From positions 65,400,471-65,464,470 of the forward strand of contig NC_087063.1 in the NCBI RefSeq assembly GCF_963678635.1: a DNA stretch of 64,000 nt. The letters run 5' to 3'. The stretch is from Symsagittifera roscoffensis (Eukaryota > Xenacoelomorpha > Acoela > Convolutidae). A program made the position numbers and the translations under genes. Positions 31,377 to 42,250 of the stretch are shown here, piece after piece (position 1 is the first letter of the stretch; the number at the start of each line of letters is the position of its first letter). Below the pieces are notes generated by a model, which worked only from the letters and a program-made list of their open reading frames with translations, was not told the DNA's origin and ran no database searches.

Positions 31377-33495
31377 ATGGCTTTTACTTCTTCTCTGTCT
31401 GTTGGTGGTCAAAGAACAACTGGTCAAACAGTGCGAACTCAAAATGTTCTGGCAGCGCAGTCTATTGCTAATATAGTGAAGACGTCTTTAGGTCCAGTGG
31501 GGCTCGACAAAATGTTGGTAGATGATGTTGGAGATGTAACAATCACCAATGATGGCGCTACCATTCTGAAACTGCTTGATGTTGAACACCCTGCTGCCAA
31601 AGTAATTTTTAGATTTCATTGAATTAGCGTACTGTTTTGCTTGAGGCTAGGTCTTTTTAACAGACCACAATGCAATGGTTCAATTAAGGTAAGTTTAAAT
31701 TGACGGAAGATTCGAAAAGAAAAGCAGTTTCAACAAAATTAGCTTCGCTGAGAAACGGAGAAGTAGCAGTATTTAGACAACCGAGGTTCAGACTCGTCAT
31801 TAAGCAGACACTGTCGCGTCTGGTAAAAGGTCCATGTTATAACTTTTTTGGTTAAAGATTAGTCCCCATGACTAATCAAAATCATGTCGTTAATAAAAAC
31901 TAACTGCGCTTGACCGACATCTTTTGTGGAAAGAAAATCCTGTCTCTTTATTAATCCGCATCTCTTTATTAATGATTGAGACAAACAAGGGACCTGCTGT
32001 TTTTAAAATCAAATATTGCAATCTTCGTTAGGCTAAAATTAACTTTTTTAGACCGATAAGAAAAGTTGAATTTTAGGTTTTGGTGGAATTGGCCCAGCTG
32101 CAAGATGAAGAAGTAGGAGATGGAACCACGTCAGTGGTCATAATTGCAGCAGAGTTGCTGAAAAATGCCGATGAGTTAGTGAAACAAAAGATTCATCCCA
32201 CGTCCATAATTAGTGGCTATCGCCTGGCATGCAAGGAAGCTGTGAAGTTTATCAAAGACCAACTCTCCGTGCCTTTCGACGATCTGGGCTCAGAATCGCT
32301 AGTCAAGGTGGCCAAGACTTCGATCTCATCGAAGCTTATCGGAGGCGTTGATGGCGACTTCTTTGCCAATTTAGCTGTGGATGCAGCTAGAGCTGTCCAG
32401 TATAATGGACCAGATGGGTCCGCGAAGGTTCCCGTGAGATCTGTAAACATTCTGAAGGCACATGGTAAAAGTACCAAGGAATCAATGCTTATCAAGGGTT
32501 ATGCACTGAATTGTACAGTGGCATCGCAGCTGATGCCGAAGCGAATTCAAAACGCGAAGATTGCCTGCTTGGATTTCAGTCTACAGAAGACGAAGATGAA
32601 GCTGGGTGTGCATATAATTTCAGAAAACGCCGATCAGCTTGAGAAAATCAGGGAGCGAGAAGCAGATATAACCAAGGAGAGAATTGCTAAAGTAATGGCA
32701 ACGGGAGCAAATGTGGTGCTCACCACTGGTGGTATAGATGATATGTGCTTGAAGTTTTTCGTCGAGAAGAATGCAATGGCTGTTAGGCGATGCAAGAAAG
32801 GTGACTTGAAAAGAATAGCAAAAGCCACTGGAGCTACATTGATGAGCAGTCTTGCAAATCTGGAAGGCGAAGAGAGCTACGATGCCTCAGCTCTCGGGTA
32901 TGCCGAGGAAGTTGTCCAGGACAGAATATGCGACGATGAACTGATTTTCATCAAGAATCCCAAGGCGAGAACCGCGGCTTCTGTTGTCGTCCGTGGCGCC
33001 AATGATTTCATGTGTGATGAAGTCGAACGATCGCTGCACGATGCCTTGTGCGCTGTCAAAAGAGTTATTGAGAGCAAGAATCTCGTAGCTGGAGGTGGTT
33101 CTGTAGAGAGCGCGTTGTCAATCTACCTTGAGAACTACGCGACGACCATGGCCTCCAGAGAACAGCTTGCAGTCGCTGAGTTTGCGCGATCGCTTCTGAT
33201 CATCCCAAAAATGCTGTCGGTGAATGCTGCACAAGATTCTGCCGATTTGGTGTCTAAACTGAGAGCCTTCCACCATGCGTCACAAACGTCACCAGACAAA
33301 GTAGGCTACAAGTTCGTAGGTTTGGACTTGGTTCAAGGGAAGTGTAGAGACAACAAAAAAGCAGGCGTGGTTGAGCCTGCTGTGAGCAAAATTAAGTCGC
33401 TGAAGTTCGCAACTGAAGCAGCTATCACCATTCTGCGAATTGACGATTTGATCAAGCTGGAACCAGAGCCGAAAGAGCCTCCTCGTCGTCACTAA
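31377..33495 (+). CDS. CCT1: T-complex protein 1 subunit alpha (CCT1), copy 1
   Basis: This is one of the eight subunits of the cytosolic CCT/TRiC chaperonin, which folds actin, tubulin and other proteins using ATP. Exon 1 is 31377-31601 (75 codons) and exon 2 is 32077-33495. The 475-base intron has GT at 31602 and AG at 32075-32076 and falls between HPAAK and VLVELAQLQ. The full product is 547 residues, close to the usual ~550. The three chaperonin signatures are present: [15 protein letters not shown] (about 36-50), [11 protein letters not shown] (about 55-65) and [11 protein letters not shown] (about 86-96). GGGSVE at 414-419 is in the C-terminal ATPase half. The subtype is clear from the strong match to animal CCT1. 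Copy 1 has Lys152, where copies 2-5 have Asn. The next gene starts 285 bases downstream on the same strand. Confidence 0.97.
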
Positions 33496-33753
33496 AGGGA
33501 AGCTGAAATTTCAGTGGTCAACTCATTTTCATGTGGAAAATGCTGTAAAATGAAGTTTCTGCATGTTGATTGATTGATTGGCAATGTGAAAAATCGTTGG
33601 TTGGTTAAGATGTTGAATAATGTGTAAAAAGCTAATTCAAATATGAACATTGGACAGCTTTTCATGGCTCAGTTTTAGCACTGAAAAAACTGTAGGTCTA
33701 AGGAAGGTTAGGTAATTGAACAAACTTTCAAGGTTCTTTGAAAAGGGACTAAA

Positions 33754-33762
33754 TGCTTTCAG
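33754..33762 (+). promoter_or_regulatory. Splice-acceptor-like site upstream of the second gene
   Basis: AATGCTTTCAG ends at 33762, 18 bases before the ATG at 33781. Together with the similar site before CCT1 and the short 285-base spacing, it would fit trans-splicing of a two-gene operon. It could also be a conventional 5'UTR intron. It is repeated in all five units. Confidence 0.4.
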
Positions 33763-33780
33763 AGTAGTTAGATATAACTC

Positions 33781-34090
33781 ATGGATACAATTGCTGCGAT
33801 GTCGGACTCTTTGCCTGTTCAGAACGGAGCCATGTTGTCACCCAAAAAAGACTCGTTTGCTAATTTCTACTACAAAACTGACGGAAAACTTGTCGTTAGT
33901 CTGCAAACTGACAGTATTGAAAATGGAAATGGGGATAAGTTGCAGGAGCAGATCACTTTGCACGTGGAGGTTTGCACCAAGGGAAACGTTATTGTCAATC
34001 ACGGCCAGGAGCTGAAAGACAGAGTGCACAAACATCTGTCGATGTTGGCTTATGATGATTATATTTATATTTTGACCAAGCTTGCGAAAG
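33781..34090 (+). pseudogene. First coding exon of an unrecognised gene, truncated copy 1
   Basis: ATG 33781 opens MDTIAAMSDSLPVQNG. A second Met at residue 7 could also start the protein. The exon encodes 103 residues plus one base, including FANFYYKTDGKLVVSLQTD and LSMLAYDDYIYILTKLAKG, and ends at AAAG followed by GTAAGT (donor 34091). Without splicing the frame reads on to TGA 34128, giving 115 residues. I do not recognise the protein; it is mixed alpha/beta with no signal peptide or membrane segment. Unit 1 has no exon 2, so this copy is a duplicated fragment unless it splices over the rest of the array to 63904. Confidence 0.7.
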
Positions 34091-34324
34091 GTAAGTCCGC
34101 ATTATTTGTGTCATACGGTAAAGTATGAGTACAGTATATTCTATAATCCGAACGGATTGCTAAATCGAATAGAGAATGAACTCATGTGTACGCAAAAGTA
34201 ACTGAATGTTAATTGTTAATTCTTTCGTCTGACAGCCATCGCTCAAACTGTCCTACAAAATGTATTAAAAAAAACTTGATTGGTTTTGCCAATCTGGCCG
34301 GATGACATTTTCCTTTTTCACATA

Positions 34325-34390
34325 GAGTTTCATCGTCCCCTTTGGACTAAAGTTTCGGAGTCCCCGTGGGACTAATAGTTTCAAAGTTTT
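34325..34390. repeat. Short tandem pair of AGTCCCCnnnGGACT-type hairpins (in each unit)
   Basis: The sequence has GAGTTTCAT..GTCCCCTTTGGAC and then AGTTTCGGAGTCCCCGTGGGACTAA. These are two ~25-base tandem units, each able to fold as GTCC...GGAC. Units differ in the first (CATCGTCCCC in units 1 and 3, CATAGTCCCC in units 2, 4 and 5). The sequence lies in the first intron of the second gene, after its donor. Confidence 0.5.
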
Positions 34391-35293
34391 TCTTCCTCTG
34401 GAAATTTTTCTTGCTTTCCTTTATCTTTTGTTTCTATTATCGGTCTCTTGTTTTTCTCCTGATTTTTTTTTCGTGTTCTTCAGTCGTGTTTGCTTCGTAT
34501 TTTTCGGTTTCGTCGTTTTGCTGTTTTGTTGAGCGTCGTCTTCCTGATTCTTTTCATGTTCATCGGTCGTGTTTGCTTTCTTTTTCGTTTCGTCGCTTTT
34601 CGTCTTGCTCAATTCGCTGTTTTGTTCGTATTTATTTCCAGTATCAATCACTAATAGAGCGTCTCGATTTGGGCTAGAAATTGGTGATATCACATCGATC
34701 ACATGAAACTTTCTTGTCTGTTTCGGTACACATGCTTGAAACTGGTGATTTCATGTTAAATTCAGTTTCGTGGATGAGAATCATGATATTCGCATTGTTA
34801 CCCTCTGATTTTCTTTCCGTGCATGCAACAGTAATTTTTTTTCGTTTACTTGTTTTAACACCTGCGAATCTATTGTATTAGTACGAACCTTCTTTTTTTC
34901 CAACCTAAGTCGGAAATATTGGTGCCACTTTTGGGGCACCTTTACTTTTTGATAGCATGTGATGTGACATTCGAATAGAAATAAATTACCGCAGTTGATG
35001 CATTTTCAATTCATCAAATGAACCGAAAAAAAGCTATTGGTTTCAGACAACATCACCATCACAATAATAAACGTCGATTTCAGAAATTTTCCAACTCAAT
35101 ATATCTTGCATTTTTTGAAATGCATAATTTATACAATGTGGCTTTATGCTTTGCAATTTGTTATTCAAAGTTACTGTAGATGCCTTCAGTTTGCTATATT
35201 CCAAATTATTATTTGTGCCAATTTTGCTGAATCGTTGGCAATTTATTAACATATGTAGTGCTTTATTCGTGACTAGTGTTTGTCGGTTATTCA

Positions 35294-35376
35294 GCTTGCG
35301 TGGCTGAGGGGATAGTGGGTTAGACTCAAAATCCTTGATCTCAGTAGATTCGAATCTTACACCTAGCATAAGTCGA
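35294..35376 (+). ncRNA. tRNA-like sequence (tRNA-Leu related; SINE or pseudogene), unit 1
   Basis: TGGCTGAGGGGATAGTGG (35301-35318) fits a pol III A box and D arm. GACTCAAAATC contains a CAA anticodon-like loop. GTAGATTCGAATCTTAC (35344-35360) fits a B box and T arm, and a T-rich terminator (CTATTTTTTC) follows about 30 bases later. The acceptor and anticodon stems pair poorly, so it is a tRNA-derived relic rather than a working tRNA gene. The same sequence is at about 42168, 49038, 55913 and 62783. Confidence 0.4.
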
Positions 35377-35420
35377 GGCTTATTTCTATTTTTTCTTATT
35401 TAACTTGATAGAGCTGCTTT

Positions 35421-35900
35421 TTAGTCGTGTTCTCGCGCGTGTTTTTGAAGCGCAGCTTCGCCTCTGTGTTTTGTTGTCTCTATTGCATTGATTGGGACCG
35501 GGTCTCCGAGTGCTCCCTCAAGGCCAGATTGTCTGTTTCGCAGTGATTTTCGTGTTGCCCCTTTCGAGGTTTTTGTGGCGGTGTCCGTCCGTTTTGGGGA
35601 CATTGCTGATTTTTCTGACATAGACGACCGGTCGTCACTCGACGAAACTTAAGGTTCTGATTCAGATTTGATGTTGGGCATTTTTTGAGAGCATGCGGGG
35701 TCGGACTTGCATGCCCCTCGCTGGTGTCTTTCGGGCAGTTTTCCCCCCAGTCCTTTACCTTGGCCTGGGAAAAGGGCTATCTTGGCCTATCTCTTACTTG
35801 AGCTTTCTTAATGTTCGGTCTGCTTTTTGCGTGTCAGTTTCTTCGGGAATCCGGCTTTTTCGTCCTCCTGGAACATAGCGTGTTGGGGGTGCGTTGGTTG
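35421..35900 (-). pseudogene. GC-richer coding-like remnant, possibly transposon-derived (each unit)
   Basis: This minus-strand stretch is open over 35621-35421 (MSEKSAMSPKRTDTATKT, then RKSLRNRQSGLEGALGDPV) and shows coding-like sequence upstream with an in-frame stop. Composition is Ser/Lys/Arg-rich and polar, as in the N-terminal part of retroelement gag proteins. I cannot assign a family. It is present at the equivalent place in all five units with few changes, so it lies inside the amplified segment. Confidence 0.25.
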
Positions 35901-38249
35901 CTTGATGTCTTAAAATTACAAGCATGGTTCCGTTCTTCTGGCGGATTTATATGCTACATAGTCACTTAACCGTGAAAGCCTCCTGGGGTCCTTAACCATG
36001 GTCCGTAGGTCTTTGGATTTGGAACATTTGCGAATCCACATTTTCTCAATAGTCAAGGTTGTTTACCTAATGGTGGTTGTACCCAAGGCTTTCGGGAAGC
36101 GGGTTTTAAAACTTCTAGATTCACTAGTGGACAATGTCCGAACAACAATTTAATCCGTCCTTACTCAAAAATTTCAAAAAATTTTCTGAATTTATTGTGT
36201 TCCGTTTTCTCAAAAATCGCGAAAATTCGGTTTTTGGTTCCAAAATAGTTCCAACCACTTCCGAACTAAACTTAACCGGTTCTATCTATTATAGTAGTGC
36301 AGTTACGATGTAACACACTAATTTAGCGCTTTTTTCCGTTTCAAGTAATATTGATATCTCAAGAATCGCGATTTGTGGGGGAATCAAAATTTCGCTATTT
36401 TGACCCTAAAAACCGGTCTGCTTTCTGTGTTTTTCACTAAAAAACGATATAGGAGTATTAATATAGGCTATATAAGTAAACATAATAGTAATACTAAACC
36501 CCTCTGGGTTTGTTTAATATCCGAATTAAGGTGCTTAACTCGGATATTCGCAGTTCGGTGAAGGGTCACTACAGTGCAGCACTGTCGAGCACCCCACAGA
36601 TTACTATCTTAATTTTTGTACCAAAAGGGATACAAAACTTGTTAACGATACCCAACAGTCGATTGTTGTTGTCGTTGAGCCCCTTCTTGTTGCTCCTTGT
36701 ACTGCTTGCCGGATCAGTCATCTCCCAAGACCCTTCCGAATTGAGCGCAAATCAGCTGACCCTTCCGGATTGAGCGCAATTTATCATTAACGTGCTTAAA
36801 TGCTCAAATACTCCTACAGTACAAGCCTCACAACCGGGCCACAAAATTGATCGTAACAATCCTGACTGATATAAATGCCTGTAAAAACAATATATCTATC
36901 AACAACAAACGGGGGGGTCGCATCACATCTTGTCTGGGGTGATGATTTCTACTGATTTTTTACTTTTTTTTTTACTGTTTTTAGTTTTTTCGGTTATTTT
37001 TTATGTTTTTTGTTTTTCTTGGGTACTATACTACTTTTTGTTTGGTTTTATATATATCTTTAAGTGTTTTCGGTCACAAACCTCTCAGGGAACGAGGGGA
37101 TGACCGATCCCCCCACCCTTCCTGGTTCGTGAATTTTCGGTCTTAACTAGGTTAAAAAGCTATTCACGGTAATCCGGAATGCTTCCGCGTTCCGAACTAC
37201 CCTTCCGCCCGGCGGTTTTGGCCTATTAAGAACGTTAATGTGAGCATCCGCTCGGCGCGGAGTGCTCGTTAACGGTTCTGCCGGTCATGATGTTAAAAAA
37301 GAATAGCACCCAGGAGCGCCATAAAAACATCTATGTAACATTCTCCCGGAAGATACATATGGACGGAAAATAAAGCTAGGTTTTAAGACGACTGGCCAAC
37401 GTCTAAACAGAGCTCTACATGCTTTCTGTGGTCTTTCTAACATCGGGTCGAAAAAAAAAACGTTACTATTCTCCGGCTTCGACCAGAACGCTCAAATTAA
37501 CTTAATTACATTGAGAAAAAGTGAGCTCATGGCTGGGTCTCAGTATCCCCAGACCACGAGGTCACTCCTAAAATCAGGGCTACAACTAATTATTGAATTA
37601 TTTTTGTTTGTGTTCAGTAGATAAAAATCATCATCTCCATCGAAGATGGATCAACCCTTTTCCCCCAACTCCTAGCTTCTCATCCTAGCAAAATGAATTC
37701 AGATGTTAATTAATTTCAATTCAGGACATAATAGGGAAGCTAAAAGTTTGTATAAAATGCTCAGAGTTTTAGTCCCGAGACCCCTCCGGATTCTTGAATC
37801 CGGGGAAATAAGACCTTTATCTTCCTCCCAGAAGGCTGTCTTCCACCCTTCACCGTTGTTCGCAACAGCCTTGCAACTATTTTAGCGACACAATAGTTGC
37901 AACTCGGAGCGGTCTCTGTTACTTCTGTTTTTCTCTGATTCCGATCCCCAGTCTTTTTGTTGTTATCGTCGCAACCACTGCTGTTGTTGTTGTTTATTTC
38001 AGTTTCTTCTCTAAAATGGCCGTTTCTGACGTTTCTTAGAATTGTTGCGTCATCAATTCGAATTTTAAAAATTTACGAATTTCCGAATCCTTCAGCCTTT
38101 ACGATTTGTCCAATCGTTCGAATAACGCTCTTATTCCTTCAAAACCGCCAATTCGGAAGGTTCGCTACTAAAAACTCGAAATTGCTGCGTCTGCATTTTG
38201 GTCCATTCTGATCGAATGTCACAACGTTGCTACCTTTTTCAGTGAACGA

Positions 38250-40368
38250 ATGGCTTTTACTTCTTCTCTGTCTGTTGGTGGTCAAAGAACAACTGGTCAA
38301 ACAGTGCGAACTCAAAATGTTCTGGCAGCGCAGTCTATTGCTAATATAGTGAAGACGTCTTTAGGTCCAGTGGGGCTCGACAAAATGTTGGTAGATGATG
38401 TTGGAGATGTAACAATCACCAATGATGGCGCTACCATTCTGAAACTGCTTGATGTTGAACACCCTGCTGCCAAAGTAATTTTTAGATTTCATTGAATTAG
38501 CGTACTGTTTTGCTTGAGGCTAGGTCTTTTTAACAGACCACAATGCAATGGTTCAATTAAGGTAAGTTTAAATTGACGGAAGATTCGAAAAGAAAAGCAG
38601 TTTCAACAAAATTAGCTTCGCTGAGAAACGGAGAAGTAGCAGTATTTAGACAACCGAGGTTCAGACTCGTCATTAAGCAGACACTGTCGCGTCTGGTAAA
38701 AGGTCCATGTTATAACTTTTTTGGTTAAAGATTAGTCCCCATGACTAATCAAAATCATGTCGTTAATAAAAACTAACTGCGCTTGACCGACATCTTTTGT
38801 GGAAAGAAAATCCTGTCTCTTTATTAATCCGCATCTCTTTATTAATGATTGAGACAAACAAGGGACCTGCTGTTTTTAAAATCAAATATTGCAATCTTCG
38901 TTAGGCTAAAATTAACTTTTTTAGACCGATAAGAAAAGTTGAATTTTAGGTTTTGGTGGAATTGGCCCAGCTGCAAGATGAAGAAGTAGGAGATGGAACC
39001 ACGTCAGTGGTCATAATTGCAGCAGAGTTGCTGAAAAATGCCGATGAGTTAGTGAAACAAAAGATTCATCCCACGTCCATAATTAGTGGCTATCGCCTGG
39101 CATGCAAGGAAGCTGTGAAGTTTATCAAAGACCAACTCTCCGTGCCTTTCGACGATCTGGGCTCAGAATCGCTAGTCAATGTGGCCAAGACTTCGATCTC
39201 ATCGAAGCTTATCGGAGGCGTTGATGGCGACTTCTTTGCCAATTTAGCTGTGGATGCAGCTAGAGCTGTCCAGTATAATGGACCAGATGGGTCCGCGAAG
39301 GTTCCCGTGAGATCTGTAAACATTCTGAAGGCACATGTTAAAAGTACCAAGGAATCAATGCTTATCAAGGGTTATGCACTGAATTGTACAGTGGCATCGC
39401 AGCTGATGCCGAAGCGAATTCAAAACGCGAAGATTGCCTGCTTGGATTTCAGTCTACAGAAGACGAAGATGAAGCTGGGTGTGCATATAATTTCAGAAAA
39501 CGCCGATCAGCTTGAGAAAATCAGGGAGCGAGAAGCAGATATAACCAAGGAGAGAATTGCTAAAGTAATGGCAACGGGAGCAAATGTGGTGCTCACCACT
39601 GGTGGTATAGATGATATGTGCTTGAAGTTTTTCGTCGAGAAGAATGCAATGGCTGTTAGGCGATGCAAGAAAGGTGACTTGAAAAGAATAGCAAAAGCCA
39701 CTGGAGCTACATTGATGAGCAGTCTTGCAAATCTGGAAGGCGAAGAGAGCTACGATGCCTCAGCTCTCGGGTATGCCGAGGAAGTTGTCCAGGACAGAAT
39801 ATGCGACGATGAACTGATTTTCATCAAGAATCCCAAGGCGAGAACCGCGGCTTCTGTTGTCGTCCGTGGCGCCAATGATTTCATGTGTGATGAAGTCGAA
39901 CGATCGCTGCACGATGCCTTGTGCGCTGTCAAAAGAGTTATTGAGAGCAAGAATCTCGTAGCTGGAGGTGGTTCTGTAGAGAGCGCGTTGTCAATCTACC
40001 TTGAGAACTACGCGACGACCATGGCCTCCAGAGAACAGCTTGCAGTCGCTGAGTTTGCGCGATCGCTTCTGATCATCCCAAAAATGCTGTCGGTGAATGC
40101 TGCACAAGATTCTGCCGATTTGGTGTCTAAACTGAGAGCCTTCCACCATGCGTCACAAACGTCACCAGACAAAGTAGGCTACAAGTTCGTAGGTTTGGAC
40201 TTGGTTCAAGGGAAGTGTAGAGACAACAAAAAAGCAGGCGTGGTTGAGCCTGCTGTGAGCAAAATTAAGTCGCTGAAGTTCGCAACTGAAGCAGCTATCA
40301 CCATTCTGCGAATTGACGATTTGATCAAGCTGGAACCAGAGCCGAAAGAGCCTCCTCGTCGTCACTAA
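38250..40368 (+). CDS. CCT1: CCT1, copy 2
   Basis: Exon 1 is 38250-38474 and exon 2 is 38950-40368, with the same intron and 547-residue product. This copy has Asn152 like copies 3-5. It alone has Val205 in place of Gly205 (KAHVKSTKE, codon GTT for GGT). The change lies in the apical-domain half and might affect substrate handling, but that is inference. No stop or frameshift is present. Confidence 0.97.
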
Positions 40369-40653
40369 AGGGAAGCTGAAATTTCAGTGGTCAACTCATT
40401 TTCATGTGGAAAATGCTGTAAAATGAAGTTTCTGCATGTTGATTGATTGATTGGCAATGTGAAAAATCGTTGGTTGGTTAAGATGTTGAATAATGTGTAA
40501 AAAGCTAATTCAAATATGAACATTGGACAGCTTTTCATGGCTCAGTTTTAGCACTGAAAAAACTGTAGGTCTAAGGAAGGTTAGGTAATTGAACAAACTT
40601 TCAAGGTTCTTTGAAAAGGGACTAAATGCTTTCAGAGTAGTTAGATATAACTC

Positions 40654-40963
40654 ATGGATACAATTGCTGCGATGTCGGACTCTTTGCCTGTTCAGAACGG
40701 AGCCATGTTGTCACCCAAAAAAGACTCGTTTGCTAATTTCTACTACAAAACTGACGGAAAACTTGTCGTTAGTCTGCAAACTGACAGTATTGAAAATGGA
40801 AATGGGGATAAGTTGCAGGAGCAGATCACTTTGCACGTGGAGGTTTGCACCAAGGGAAACGTTATTGTCAATCACGGCCAGGAGCTGAAAGACAGAGTGC
40901 ACAAACATCTGTCGATGTTGGCTTATGATGATTATATTTATATTTTGACCAAGCTTGCGAAAG
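40654..40963 (+). pseudogene. First exon of the unrecognised second gene, truncated copy 2
   Basis: The 103-codon exon and its GTAAGT donor at 40964 are the same as in copy 1, with no coding difference seen. It lacks its own exon 2 within the unit. The following unit's CCT1 acceptor would be the first strong downstream acceptor, and joining to it would put the CCT1 start codon out of frame. Confidence 0.7.
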
Positions 40964-42167
40964 GTAAGTCCGCATTATTTGTGTCATACGGTAAAGTATG
41001 AGTACAGTATATTCTATAATCCGAACGGATTGCTAAATCGAATAGAGAATGAACTCATGTGTACGCAAAAGTAACTGAATGTTAATTGTTAATTCTTTCG
41101 TCTGACAGCCATCGCTCAAACTGTCCTACAAAATGTATTAAAAAAAACTTGATTGGTTTTGCCAATCTGGCCGGATGACATTTTCCTTTTTCACATAGAG
41201 TTTCATAGTCCCCTTTGGACTAAAGTTTCGGAGTCCCCGTGGGACTAATAGTTTCAAAGTTTTTCTTCCTCTGGAAATTTTTCTTGCTTTCCTTTATCTT
41301 TTGTTTCTATTATCGGTCTCTTGTTTTTCTCCTGATTTTTTTTTTCGTGTTCTTCAGTCGTGTTTGCTTCGTATTTTTCGGTTTCGTCGTTTTGCTGTTT
41401 TGTTGAGCGTCGTCTTCCTGATTCTTTTCATGTTCATCGGTCGTGTTTGCTTTCTTTTTCGTTTCGTCGCTTTTCGTCTTGCTCAATTCGCTGTTTTGTT
41501 CGTATTTATTTCCAGTATCAATCACTAATAGAGCGTCTCGATTTGGGCTAGAAATTGGTGATATCACATCGATCACATGAAACTTTCTTGTCTGTTTCGG
41601 TACACATGCTTGAAACTGGTGATTTCATGTTAAATTCAGTTTCGTGGATGAGAATCATGATATTCGCATTGTTACCCTCTGATTTTCTTTCCGTGCATGC
41701 AACAGTAATTTTTTTTCGTTTACTTGTTTTAACACCTGCGAATCTATTGTATTAGTACGAACCTTCTTTTTTTCCAACCTAAGTCGGAAATATTGGTGCC
41801 ACTTTTGGGGCACCTTTACTTTTTGATAGCATGTGATGTGACATTCGAATAGAAATAAATTACCGCAGTTGATGCATTTTCAATTCATCAAATGAACCGA
41901 AAAAAAGCTATTGGTTTCAGACAACATCACCATCACAATAATAAACGTCGATTTCAGAAATTTTCCAACTCAATATATCTTGCATTTTTTGAAATGTATA
42001 ATTTATACAATGTGGCTTTATGCTTTGCAATTTGTTATTCAAAGTTACTGTAGATGCCTTCAGTTTGCTATATTCCAAATTATTATTTGAGCCAATTTTG
42101 CTGAATCGTTGGCAATTTATTAACATATGTAGTGCTTTATTCGTGACTAGTGTTTGTCGGTTATTCA

Positions 42168-42250
42168 GCTTGCGTGGCTGAGGGGATAGTGGGTTAGACT
42201 CAAAATCCTTGATCTCAGTAGATTCGAATCTTACACCTAGCATAAGTCGA
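42168..42250 (+). ncRNA. tRNA-like sequence, unit 2
   Basis: This is the same tRNA-Leu-related relic as in unit 1, with intact A- and B-box-like sequences. Confidence 0.4.

Noticed and set aside
34366-34702. Phe/Ser-rich plus frame and Lys/Thr/Asn-rich minus frame in each unit
   Set aside because: These are low-complexity, pyrimidine-rich intron sequence. The frame length changes between units with the length of a T-run.
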